A stretch of DNA of 17,717 bases, from assembly GCA_002493635.1 (NCBI GenBank), contig DKZL01000003.1:1-17717 (forward strand). Direction: 5' to 3'. The stretch's first letter is position 1, and each line of letters begins with the position of its first letter. This DNA comes from Ruminococcaceae bacterium UBA7075 (GTDB taxonomy: Bacteria > Bacillota > Clostridia > Oscillospirales > Acutalibacteraceae). The translations under genes were made by a program, and so were the position numbers. This document shows positions 1-6,348 of the stretch, piece by piece. The notes under the pieces were generated by a model. It had not been told where the DNA came from and made no database searches. It saw nothing but the letters and a program-made list of their open reading frames with translations.

Positions 1-30
1 TCCTATTATAGATTAGCTGAATGTCAGTTA

Positions 31-52
31 GGAACGACACGGGGGTCGTTCC
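31..52. repeat. Hairpin repeat downstream of panC
   Basis: An 8-bp perfect inverted repeat, GGAACGAC and GTCGTTCC, is separated by six bases. It resembles REP-like hairpins common between genes in gut Clostridia. No T-tract follows on either strand, so it is not a clear intrinsic terminator. The rest of 1-178, downstream of the panC stop, is AT-rich. It holds only a weak distant inverted repeat (AAGTTCAT near 72, ATGAACTT near 115). I see no gene there and no convincing panC terminator. Confidence 0.5.
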
Positions 53-178
53 CTACGGTATTATAAAATATAAGTTCATCTAAACTATAATTTAATGGGC
101 TTAGAAAAGTGAATAATGAACTTTACAAATAAGCCGAAGACTGAACTCCGTGACACTGCATTATAAACTATATTAAAC

Positions 179-1027
179 TCATATAGCGGTGATAAAATTA
201 TCAATAAGCCTTGTTTTTCCTATATATACGGCGATTGCAACGAGGACTTCGCCCTTTACAACATCAAGCGGTTCAATGCTCAATGCATCCACAACATTAA
301 CATAGTCAATCCTTGCGAGCGGCTCTGTGTTAATTTTGTCAGTCATCGCCTTAATTACAGTCTGAGCGTTTCTCTCGCCGTCAGCGACAAGCTCTTCGCC
401 GAGTTTTATTGCCTTGCTCAGAATCAAAGCCGCTTTTCTTTCGTCTGCGTTCAGATAAGTATTGCGTGAGCTTTTTGCAAGTCCGTCAGGCTCGCGAATG
501 ATTGGACAGCCGACAATTTCAATATCAAAATTCAAATCTCTGACCATTCTCTTTATAATTGCAAGCTGTTGCGCATCCTTTTGTCCGAAGTATGCCTTAT
601 CAGGCTGAACGATATTGAACAGCTTGCCCACAACCGTGCAGACACCGCCGAAGTGAGTTGGGCGAGTTTTGCCGCAAAGCTCTTTTGTGAGATTATCCAT
701 CTGAATATGAGTTGAAAAGCCGTCAGGGTACATCTCATCGGGTGTCGGGTGAAAAATAAGGTCTGCGCCTGTGCTGTCACAAAGCCTTTTGTCAGCTTCC
801 AAATCTCTCGGATAGGTTTCCAAATCCTCATTGGGTGCAAACTGAATTGGATTTACGAATACGCTTACAACAACCCTGTCATTCTCTTCAACCGCTTTTT
901 TAATAAGGCTCTGATGCCCCTCGTGCAAATAGCCCATTGTAGGCACCAAGCCTACTGTCAAGCCTTGATTTTTCCATTCTTTTACCTGTGCTCTTGTTTC
1001 GCAGACAGTTGATACAACCTTAATCAT
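179..1027 (-). CDS. panC: Pantothenate synthetase (pantoate--beta-alanine ligase)
   Basis: This cytoplasmic enzyme condenses pantoate and beta-alanine, using ATP through a pantoyl-adenylate intermediate, in the last step of vitamin B5 synthesis. The 282 residues match the usual family length. The nucleotidyltransferase signature is present: PTMGYLHEGHQ at about residues 29-39, with the HxGH-like histidines. Also visible are the VSVFVNPIQF segment, GQKDAQQ near 150 and the KSSRN loop near 187 that corresponds to the KMSKS-like site. The start ATG (1027-1025) overlaps the panB stop TGA (1026-1024) as ATGA, with GGAGG just upstream, so the two genes are translationally coupled. No panD for beta-alanine supply is present in the window. 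Confidence 0.97.
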   Translation of the reverse strand: MIKVVSTVCETRAQVKEWKNQGLTVGLVPTMGYLHEGHQSLIKKAVEENDRVVVSVFVNPIQFAPNEDLETYPRDLEADKRLCDSTGADLIFHPTPDEMYPDGFSTHIQMDNLTKELCGKTRPTHFGGVCTVVGKLFNIVQPDKAYFGQKDAQQLAIIKRMVRDLNFDIEIVGCPIIREPDGLAKSSRNTYLNADERKAALILSKAIKLGEELVADGERNAQTVIKAMTDKINTEPLARIDYVNVVDALSIEPLDVVKGEVLVAIAVYIGKTRLIDNFITAI

Positions 1028-1863
1028 TTCAACTCCTCCTCCAATCTTTGGATAAGCTCCTCGTCAATTTTATATGTGTGCTCCTCTGACGGAAAAGCAG
1101 AGGATTTTGTTTCATTTATATAAGCTGTAAAAGCCTCTCTCATTGCGTTACCGACATCACCAAAACGCTTTGCAAACTTAGGTGTGTAGTCGGGGAACAT
1201 CCCGAGCATATCCTGATATACAAGCACCTGACCGTCACATTCATTGCCTGCGCCGATGCCGATTGTCGGGATTGCAAGCTGTTTTGTAACAAGAGCTGCA
1301 AGTTTTGCCGGCACACATTCGAGCACAACGGCAAACGCTCCTGCTTCCTGAACAGCAAGTGCATCACTTATCAGCTTTCGTGCCGAAGCTTCATCCTTGC
1401 CCTGAACCTTGTAACCGCCAAAGGCATTAACTGACTGCGGAGTAAGTCCAAGATGAGCCATTACAGGGATACCTGCATCGGTGATTTTTTTGATTGCATC
1501 GCAAACTTCAACACCGCCTTCAAGTTTGACAGCACCTGCTCTGCCCTCTTTGACAAGTCTGCCTGCATTGACAACTGCGTCATAGACAGAGGTCTGATAC
1601 GACATAAATGGCATATCAACAACAACCAGCGCTTCCTTAGCACCTCGCGCAACAGCCGCACCGTGGTGAATCATATCCTCCATTGTAACGGCGGTCGTGT
1701 CCTCATAGCCGAGAATAACATTGCCGAGCGAGTCGCCGACCAGAATGGAATCAACTCCTGCGTCGTCAATAATTGTGGCGGTGGTGTAATCATAGGCGGT
1801 GAGCATTGTCAGCTTTTTGCCGTTCGCCTTTGCCTGTGCAAAGGTTTTTACAGTTTTTTTCAT
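1024..1863 (-). CDS. panB: 3-methyl-2-oxobutanoate hydroxymethyltransferase (ketopantoate hydroxymethyltransferase)
   Basis: PanB transfers a hydroxymethyl group from methylene-tetrahydrofolate to alpha-ketoisovalerate, giving ketopantoate, the first committed step of pantothenate synthesis. The 279-residue product has the expected family length. It shows the N-terminal LTAYDY, the metal-binding VGDSLGN loop near residue 45, HLGLTPQ, the LECVP segment carrying the catalytic glutamate, and TIGIGAG near 207. I chose the ATG at 1863, which gives MKKTVKTFAQ, because GGGAG lies about 8 nt upstream. The frame stays open to 1974, but that extension runs through the leader terminator hairpin and encodes atypical sequence. 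The gene is followed directly by panC and preceded by a long structured leader. KPR (panE) is not in the window. Confidence 0.97.
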   Translation of the reverse strand: MKKTVKTFAQAKANGKKLTMLTAYDYTTATIIDDAGVDSILVGDSLGNVILGYEDTTAVTMEDMIHHGAAVARGAKEALVVVDMPFMSYQTSVYDAVVNAGRLVKEGRAGAVKLEGGVEVCDAIKKITDAGIPVMAHLGLTPQSVNAFGGYKVQGKDEASARKLISDALAVQEAGAFAVVLECVPAKLAALVTKQLAIPTIGIGAGNECDGQVLVYQDMLGMFPDYTPKFAKRFGDVGNAMREAFTAYINETKSSAFPSEEHTYKIDEELIQRLEEELK

Positions 1864-1917
1864 ATTAATTTCTCCCTGTATAAAACAATTTTTGGAGAGA
1901 ATCCGTGGTTTTGCCCT

Positions 1918-1954
1918 AAAAAATAAAAGCACAGAGCAAAACCGCTTTCTGTGC
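1918..1954 (-). terminator. Intrinsic terminator/attenuator ahead of panB
   Basis: On the minus strand GCACAGA pairs with TCTGTGC around a 12-nt loop, followed by TTTTATTTTTT. It lies about 55 nt upstream of the panB start, inside the leader, where it would stop transcription before the gene. Its loop contains GGTTTTGC (1943-1936). That sequence can pair instead with GCAAAACC (1914-1907) just downstream, giving a possible alternative fold. Confidence 0.7.
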
Positions 1955-2021
1955 CTGAAATTCATTCTACGCAATTAGTCAAGTCCTGTTCCGTACGGAT
2001 ACAGGCAAAACATTTAAGAAT

Positions 2022-2109
2022 AAAAAGCAGCCGATAGGCTGCACCTGCTCGAGCAGACAGCACCATATAAAAATACACTTCTATTCCCGACTGTTACCGA
2101 GCAGTTTCC
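2022..2109 (-). ncRNA. Structured RNA element, copy A, with intrinsic terminator
   Basis: This 83-nt element (2109-2027 on the minus strand) begins GGAAACTG and ends in a 6-bp hairpin, GCAGCC-TATC-GGCTGC, followed by TTTTT (2026-2022). It aligns without gaps to copy B at 4967-5049. Counting from the first G, helix P1 (6-9 with 62-65) and helix P2 (20-26 with 55-61) can form in both copies. Pairs 9/62 (C-G here, U-A in B) and 20/61 (U-A here, C-G in B) change on both sides. P2 has one mismatch in this copy (25/56). Here CTGCTCGAGCAG also permits a hairpin (about 2061-2038) that competes with the terminator. It may be a free small RNA of about 137 nt or the sensor part of the panBC leader. I cannot name a known family. 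Confidence 0.6.
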
Positions 2110-2165
2110 TATAAAGTAAAAATGATGAAAATGGTACAGTTTCAAAGCGAATACTATCCAATTTC

Positions 2166-2194
2166 ATATTATCATAAAACACGCTAAAATGCAA
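2166..2194 (-). promoter_or_regulatory. Sigma-A-type promoter for RNA copy A and panBC
   Basis: On the minus strand TTGCAT (2194-2189) and TAATAT (2171-2166) are separated by exactly 17 nt, close to the vegetative consensus. The predicted start is near 2159. It lies just beyond the terminator of the sigma/anti-sigma pair, as expected for a separate operon. Confidence 0.75.
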
Positions 2195-2238
2195 TGTTTT
2201 TAGTCTAACTATTCTTCTTGCAGATGATTTTATCATAC

Positions 2239-2268
2239 AAAAGGGACAGCATATCTGCTGCCCCTTGT
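2239..2268 (-). terminator. Terminator after the anti-sigma-like gene
   Basis: On the minus strand an AAGGGGCAGCA arm pairs with TGCTGTCCCTTTT with a short loop and one bulge, then continues TTTTGTATG. It begins about 15 nt after the stop codon at 2284 and separates this operon from the panBC promoter. Confidence 0.75.
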
Positions 2269-2283
2269 AATTTTAAAATTTTG

Positions 2284-3318
2284 CTATACCAATTCCCAGT
2301 AAATGTCAACGCAAGTCGATTCACGGTTAAACCACGCACTCGGTACTATTGACTGTTGTTGTGTTGTGCCATCATTGTAAGTCACGGTAATGTCAACCTG
2401 TGTATTTTTAAACATTTCATTCAGATAGTCCACTATGGGTCTATCTAATTTTTCAAGCACTGGTTTAAGTTCTTCCCAAGTAAATGATTCACTTTTTTGA
2501 TACATCAGCTCATCGTATTCTTTATATGCGGCAACCACATCTTTTGTAAAGCTGTTTTCACCGTCCGTCGGAATTTCCACAATGAACTTCAAAATATTGC
2601 CTATTGACAGTGACTGCCGTTCGCCGTCATTTTCAGGCGCAATAAAGGTAAAACTGTCACAAAGCTTTTCAGTAAAATGATCCCACGAGTCATCTTTCAG
2701 ATATTCAGCAGAGGTCTTAAAAATACCGTTGTTGATTTGTTTATCTACAACCACATTATTTTCAATATAATCTACATATGTCTGATATTCATCGTCTGCC
2801 ATATTTTGCGGTTCAAAGTCAAACAAAAAGCCTTTTTTATCGGCAGAAAAATCAACACTCGCTATTCCTGTTCCCTCAATTTGCAAATCAGAACAAAAGC
2901 TGAACAATAAATACTTATCTGCATTATCTGAATTTTCAGAAAATTCAGGTCCGAAATTGTTTGAAACACTATCATTACATATAAACTTTACAGGGTCGGC
3001 ACTTTGTGGGATTTCCTCAGCGGCTGAAACCTTGAACATAAAGGCGTTATCAGATTCCGCATGCTCGCCATTGTCTATACTCCCACTTTGCCTGTTATCG
3101 GAAAAGTAGTAAATTCCGCCAAACAGCAGTGCAACAACCAGTGCTGCTGCAAGGCTTTTTATCCATACGCCGTAGTTTGACTTGGATTTTTGCGGTGAAT
3201 TATTTGGATTTGCATCAAATTCACGCATTTTATCGAGCAAAATTTCTTTCTGATTTTGGGTAAGTGATACTTGGTTCATTTCATCGGTGAATTTTTCTCT
3301 GTCAAAATAATCAGCCAT
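2284..3318 (-). CDS. Single-pass membrane protein, putative anti-sigma factor
   Basis: I do not recognise a named family. The 344-residue product starts MADYFDREKF. It has a ~50-residue polar N-terminal part, one hydrophobic segment at about residues 52-72 (IKSLAAALVVALLFGGIYYF) and a ~270-residue acidic C-terminal part, presumably extracytoplasmic. The layout of short cytoplasmic head, one helix and external sensor, placed directly after an ECF sigma gene, is typical of anti-sigma factors. That role is inferred from position and topology; no ZAS zinc motif (HxxxCxxC) is visible. The ATG at 3318 has AGGAGA 6 nt upstream and overlaps the sigma stop by 8 nt, so translation is coupled. An upstream in-frame ATG at 3414 lies inside the sigma gene and was rejected. 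Confidence 0.7.
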   Translation of the reverse strand: MADYFDREKFTDEMNQVSLTQNQKEILLDKMREFDANPNNSPQKSKSNYGVWIKSLAAALVVALLFGGIYYFSDNRQSGSIDNGEHAESDNAFMFKVSAAEEIPQSADPVKFICNDSVSNNFGPEFSENSDNADKYLLFSFCSDLQIEGTGIASVDFSADKKGFLFDFEPQNMADDEYQTYVDYIENNVVVDKQINNGIFKTSAEYLKDDSWDHFTEKLCDSFTFIAPENDGERQSLSIGNILKFIVEIPTDGENSFTKDVVAAYKEYDELMYQKSESFTWEELKPVLEKLDRPIVDYLNEMFKNTQVDITVTYNDGTTQQQSIVPSAWFNRESTCVDIYWELV

Positions 3319-3805
3319 AATAATTCTCCTTTTCAAGTATTGTTCTGAGCTTTTCTCTGCCTCGTGCAAGTCTGGTTTTGACGGTATTTTTGTTGATTCC
3401 AAGCAAACAGGCAATTTCTGAAATACTCATATTTTCATAATAATAAAGATAAATTATAGTTTTATATTTTTCGGATAATTTCTGAACGCAGGAGGTTATA
3501 ACAAGCTTATCATCAAGATTATCATGTTCTGCACCATTTAAGTCATCAATGGGAACAGTGTAGCGATTATATGCTTGTCCCTTAAAATTTTTAGCGCAAT
3601 TTACTGTGACACGAATCAGCCAAGCCTTGAGATGAGCGTCGCTTTGAATTTTGTTTTTATTCTTCATTAATTTCATAAAAACATCCTGGCACACATCAAA
3701 CGCATCTTCTCTGTTGCAGGTTATATTGTAGGCAACACGAAACATCATATCGGAGTAGTTTTCAACAGTATCATTGATAAACTGCTCTGTTTCACTTGAT
3801 TGCAT
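3311..3805 (-). CDS. ECF-family RNA polymerase sigma factor (sigma-70 family)
   Basis: This 164-residue protein has the compact two-domain layout of ECF sigma factors. Region 2 covers about residues 15-80 (MMFRVAYNI, then REDAFDVCQDVFMKLM, the polymerase-binding helix). Region 4 covers about residues 105-160 (EKYKTIIYLYYYENMSISEI, then the GINKNTVKTRLARGREKL helix-turn-helix). It would direct polymerase to a specific promoter set once released by its anti-sigma partner. The ATG at 3805 has AAGGAGGG 6-7 nt upstream; the open frame to 3883 runs into the promoter region and lacks such a site. The downstream membrane protein overlaps it by 8 nt. Whether its targets include the neighbouring surface cluster cannot be told from the sequence. 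Confidence 0.92.
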   Translation of the reverse strand: MQSSETEQFINDTVENYSDMMFRVAYNITCNREDAFDVCQDVFMKLMKNKNKIQSDAHLKAWLIRVTVNCAKNFKGQAYNRYTVPIDDLNGAEHDNLDDKLVITSCVQKLSEKYKTIIYLYYYENMSISEIACLLGINKNTVKTRLARGREKLRTILEKENYYG

Positions 3806-3827
3806 AAAATCCCTCCTTACACTGCTT

Positions 3828-3857
3828 TTTATACTAAATTCATTTAAAAGTGGACAA
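3828..3857 (-). promoter_or_regulatory. Candidate sigma-A promoter of the sigma/anti-sigma operon
   Basis: On the minus strand TTGTCC (3857-3852) and TATAAA (3833-3828) are 18 nt apart, about 23 nt before the sigma gene start. The -35 hexamer lies inside the inverted repeat at 3847-3870, so a bound regulator there could block it. I did not find a clear ECF-type GAAC/CGTC pair that would show autoregulation. Confidence 0.4.
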
Positions 3858-3870
3858 ACCTGTTCACTTT
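3847..3870. repeat. Inverted repeat overlapping the sigma-operon promoter
   Basis: AAAGTG-n-ACA-AACC-TGT-n-CACTTT is a 24-nt dyad with one mismatched pair. It covers the predicted -35 site, so an operator is possible. On the plus strand it is followed by TTTT, so a weak plus-strand terminator is an alternative. A smaller hairpin, GCACC-AAA-GGTGC (3877-3889), lies beside it. Confidence 0.5.
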
Positions 3871-3910
3871 TTAATAGCACCAAAGGTGCGTTTAATTTAG
3901 AATGATTTAT

Positions 3911-3997
3911 GCCTGAACGGGTAGACAGGCTATGCGTAGCATAGCAGCAGACAGCATAGCTGGATGCCTCAAATAAAATGTAGACATTTTATTTGAG
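3911..3997. repeat. Cluster of palindromes in the 3806-4177 gap
   Basis: Three dyads follow each other: GCCTG/CAGGC (3911-3930), GCTATGC-GTA-GCATAGC (3929-3945) and a perfect 14-bp arm pair, CTCAAATAAAATGT and ACATTTTATTTGAG, with a 2-nt loop (3968-3997). GCATAGC is repeated directly at 3939-3945 and 3954-3960. The three loops or junctions contain related text: GTAGACA twice and GCAGACA once. I see no gene in this 372-nt gap. The dyads may be the remains of a small palindromic mobile element or a regulatory region. Confidence 0.5.
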
Positions 3998-4092
3998 ATT
4001 AGTATTAGAAAGCCTTCTGCTTATAATACAATACAGCCGCATAATTAGTTTCACTTTTTACAAATTTATTAATATTTTTTAATTAAAATATA

Positions 4093-4134
4093 ACCCGAAG
4101 TTATACTTCTATAAACAGAAGTATAAATTCGGGT
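4093..4134 (-). terminator. Terminator at the end of the surface/secretion cluster
   Basis: A long stem forms on the minus strand: ACCCGAA-n-TTATACTTCT pairs with AGAAGTATAA-n-TTCGGGT, 17 pairs with one internal mismatch. The downstream sequence is T/A-rich (TATATTTTAATT). It sits about 45 nt after the signal peptidase stop at 4178 and would end the cluster's transcription. Confidence 0.75.
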
Positions 4135-4177
4135 CAAAATTTATATTAAATATTTAATTATGAGTTGCAAAATGCTA

Positions 4178-4882
4178 TTACGTATCATCTTCGATCTGCT
4201 TTGAAATGCTTTCATTTGCGGAACTTCTGTTCTCCGACGGCTTTTCGCTCTGAATGCGGTCAATAATTTCTCCTATGTCCTCTAACCTTGTTTCGTTTCT
4301 GCCGCTCAGAATCTTTACTATATTTATGATTTCATCAATAAACACAAGAATTATAAGCAATATCATAATCAGTAAGCCGCACGGTGACAAAAACAGATTA
4401 TAGAGCGTGTCGATATAAGGAATTTTACATATCATTTTTGCCCGCACCTGATCAATACTTATCGGGGTATCATCAAGCTCGTTTGCAATGCCGTGTGTTT
4501 GAAGCATAGTGTTGCCGTTTTCGTCTGTGTAGGGAGCTTTGATTACCTTGTGTGTAACGAGCTTGCCGTCAAACTGACTGCCGCCCTCAAAGGTAACAAC
4601 ATCACCAACGGCAATCTCGGTTTCATCATCCATTACCTTATCAAGAATTACGTCACCAATCATAAGCTCCGGCTCCATACTGCCGGTAGATATACGAAAA
4701 ATCGTGTAACCGAAGACAGTCGGCGTGTTGCCCTGTATGCGTGTAGTAAGGAATATTACCATTGTAATTGCCAGAATAAGAATCAGAATCCAGCATATAA
4801 TATTTTTTACTAATCGGGCGGCTCTGAAAGCCGTGGAATTTTTAATTTTATCTATGGTGTCAGAAACACTTACTTTTTTCAT
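4178..4882 (-). CDS. SipW-like (ER/archaeal-type) signal peptidase I, cluster-distal copy
   Basis: This 234-residue membrane protease belongs to the S26B type, which uses a Ser-His pair where the classical bacterial enzyme uses Ser-Lys. Visible features are a transmembrane helix at about 28-46, the catalytic-serine box ISTGSMEP (Ser68) followed by GDVI, the THKV box with the putative catalytic histidine (His111), and a C-terminal helix at about 168-185 with a polar tail. The usual GDxN-type box is altered: the sequence there reads THGIANELDD. It is likely to remove the signal peptides of the nearby T-x-S-W-type surface proteins. The ATG at 4882 has GGAGAG 7 nt upstream. An upstream in-frame ATG at 4948 lies in the terminator/promoter region. 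A second peptidase lies at 16801-17514. Confidence 0.9.
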   Translation of the reverse strand: MKKVSVSDTIDKIKNSTAFRAARLVKNIICWILILILAITMVIFLTTRIQGNTPTVFGYTIFRISTGSMEPELMIGDVILDKVMDDETEIAVGDVVTFEGGSQFDGKLVTHKVIKAPYTDENGNTMLQTHGIANELDDTPISIDQVRAKMICKIPYIDTLYNLFLSPCGLLIMILLIILVFIDEIINIVKILSGRNETRLEDIGEIIDRIQSEKPSENRSSANESISKQIEDDT

Positions 4883-4919
4883 AAAATACTCTCCGCAAAA
4901 CAACTTTAAATATAATATA

Positions 4920-4948
4920 AGTATAATAAAAAAGGGCTGCAAACGCAA
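4920..4948 (-). promoter_or_regulatory. Candidate promoter of the distal signal peptidase
   Basis: On the minus strand TTGCGT (4948-4943) and TATACT (4925-4920) are 17 nt apart, with a predicted start near 4913 and the gene start at 4882. The -35 site lies inside the stem of the terminator at 4928-4958, so one sequence may both end upstream transcripts and start a new one. Confidence 0.45.
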
Positions 4949-4958
4949 CCCTTTTTTT
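4928..4958. terminator. Bidirectional intrinsic terminator
   Basis: A 13-bp stem with one G-U pair, AAAAAAGGGCTGC and GCAACCCTTTTTT, surrounds an AAAC loop. T-runs occur on both strands (seven on plus, six on minus). On the minus strand it follows the 411-residue protein gene and precedes the distal signal peptidase. On the plus strand it stands 9 nt before RNA copy B. Confidence 0.75.
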
Positions 4959-4966
4959 GCTTAAAT

Positions 4967-5054
4967 GGAAATTGTTCAGATGTAACCGGGCATAGTGATG
5001 AAAAAACAGATGATGCTGTCTGCCCGGATAGTTGCAGCCCACCGGCTGCTTTTT
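4967..5054 (+). ncRNA. Structured RNA element, copy B, antisense to the cluster
   Basis: This copy runs GGAAATTG to GGCTGC (4967-5049) followed by TTTTT (5050-5054). It aligns without gaps to copy A at 2109-2027: 55 of 83 positions are identical by hand count, including GGAAA, CGGG, ATAG, TGCTGTCTGC, TGCAGCC and GGCTGC. P2 is perfect here (CCGGGCA with TGCCCGG). The orientation is opposite to all neighbouring genes, and its terminator ends 5 nt before the stop of the 411-residue protein gene. A TATAAT box lies at 4911-4916 on the plus strand, but without a good -35. It may therefore be weakly expressed or a relic. Confidence 0.55.
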
Positions 5055-5058
5055 GTAT

Positions 5059-6294
5059 TTATAAGGTTAAATATATATCTTCGATGGTGTATTTCAAAGG
5101 CTCGCTGCCCTCATTTTTAATGTACCAATAAATCGATACAACGGTATCTCCTGCATCTGTTTTAGGTGCTACTTTGATATTGGTTGCTACCGGAACATCA
5201 AGCAGAGTTTTTGTATCAACGGTACCGTGTACTGTAAGCCAACAGGCAGCCGTAATTTTGTCACCGTAAGCTCCGGTGGATGTTACAGTAATTGTTGTGT
5301 GTCCGGCTTTTATTGCCGTCACCCGACCGTTTGGAGCAACAGTTGCTACGCTTTCATCAGACGAGGTATACGTAAAAGTATCGGTATGTCCTGTTGCAGC
5401 TAAATCAACGGTATCACCAACATTTGCTCCGGCTGATGAGTAAAATGACTCTATTCCTGCTGCTGTGGCAGATTTTTCTTCAGCGACATAATAAACATTG
5501 TTCCATTCATAAAATAATATCGTATTTTTGGAAGTGATTACAGGCTTTGCGCCATTATACCAGAAGTTATTGGTTCCTTTTAGCTGAAAATCTGTACATC
5601 TGTAATCGACTTTCATTGCATAAATGTTAAATGTCTGTTCCTTATTCTCCAATTTATCGCTAATAATCCATTTACCGGTTTTTCCTGTAGAAAGCCTGTC
5701 TCTCCACATACAGTCAGATATAATATCAGCGTCATTCCAAGCATGAATACGTTCAATATTATTAAACTTACCTTCTGTTTCTTTATCAGCGTGTAAGCCT
5801 AAATAAACATACTGTTCATTAATTACTTTCTTAACCTTTGTACCGGCTTCGCTGTCAATGTCGCTGTAATTTTTATAGGTTCTTAGCGGACTGTTTACGC
5901 CAAGGAAGAACTTAGCGTTTGGGTTATCAAGTCCACTGAGTGATGACAGAAACAGCGACACACTTTGCGCTTCCGTGCCTGAGTTTTTAATATCTGTGCG
6001 GTAATAGACACGCTCTCCTTTGCCAAGTCCCGGTTCTGAACGAGAAAAGTCGGTTACTTCCGTAAGAACAGGCTTACCGTTTTCGTCAACAGGCTCTTTA
6101 CCGTCCGCGGTCATTGAATAGGTTTTCATTGTGATGTCTTTGCCTACAGAAGTTTCATAAGACGGTTCCCAAGCAAGTGAATTGCCTTTGTCTTCCTTCG
6201 GGCGAGGCAACCACGAAAAAGTCGATGTGGTTACACACAACAGGCAAAGCACTAAAGCAAGCACTGTTACGAGTAATATTTTTGATTTTTTCAT
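5059..6294 (-). CDS. Putative SipW-processed surface protein with a BIG2 (Ig-like) domain
   Basis: The 411-residue protein begins with a basic start, a hydrophobic helix at about 5-22 and the motif TTSTFSW at 22-28, as in SipW-dependent signal peptides. Residues ~85-250 form a beta-rich region with RTDIKNSGTEAQ near 99, reminiscent of TasA/camelysin-type proteins. Residues ~288-356 are a bacterial Ig-like BIG2 domain (SSDESVATV, NGRVTAIKAG, TTITVTS). No LPxTG or C-terminal membrane anchor is visible. The ATG at 6294 has GAGGTGA about 5 nt upstream. It lacks the module shared by the three preceding secreted proteins, so it may be an accessory or capping subunit; that role is a guess. It is the last gene before the bidirectional terminator. 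Confidence 0.75.
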   Translation of the reverse strand: MKKSKILLVTVLALVLCLLCVTTSTFSWLPRPKEDKGNSLAWEPSYETSVGKDITMKTYSMTADGKEPVDENGKPVLTEVTDFSRSEPGLGKGERVYYRTDIKNSGTEAQSVSLFLSSLSGLDNPNAKFFLGVNSPLRTYKNYSDIDSEAGTKVKKVINEQYVYLGLHADKETEGKFNNIERIHAWNDADIISDCMWRDRLSTGKTGKWIISDKLENKEQTFNIYAMKVDYRCTDFQLKGTNNFWYNGAKPVITSKNTILFYEWNNVYYVAEEKSATAAGIESFYSSAGANVGDTVDLAATGHTDTFTYTSSDESVATVAPNGRVTAIKAGHTTITVTSTGAYGDKITAACWLTVHGTVDTKTLLDVPVATNIKVAPKTDAGDTVVSIYWYIKNEGSEPLKYTIEDIYLTL

Positions 6295-6348
6295 GGTCTC
6301 ACCTCATAAAATATTATAACGCTATCTTAAAATTTTGAAACAGAGTAT

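Larger units (their letters stand above)
1864..2158 (-). promoter_or_regulatory. Long structured leader of the panBC operon
   Basis: A predicted transcript starting near 2159 runs about 295 nt before panB without a convincing gene. In order it holds a ~50-nt AT-rich start and the 83-nt RNA element with terminator (2109-2022). Next comes a hairpin with one bulged A (2005-1985, arms CCUGU-A-UCC and GGA-ACAGG), then a second terminator (1954-1918). An 8-nt block at 1914-1907 (GCAAAACC on the minus strand) is complementary to GGTTTTGC in the second terminator. I found no second promoter between the first terminator and panB, so panBC probably depends on readthrough or antitermination. The pan motif (Rfam), known upstream of pan genes in Firmicutes, is a candidate for the bulged hairpin. 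I could not verify its two bulged adenosines. Confidence 0.55.

Noticed and set aside
1864..2158. T-box or SAM riboswitch ahead of panB
   Set aside because: I found no T-box GGTGG sequence with a specifier loop and no SAM-I core. The leader text does not fit either class.
4928..4958. tRNA or other cloverleaf RNA
   Set aside because: It folds only as a simple hairpin with T-runs on both strands, which fits a terminator. No tRNA consensus was seen anywhere in the window.
4860..5042. Short minus-strand reading frame of about 60 codons between the 411-residue protein gene and the distal signal peptidase
   Set aside because: It runs across RNA copy B and the bidirectional terminator, has atypical composition and no ribosome binding site.
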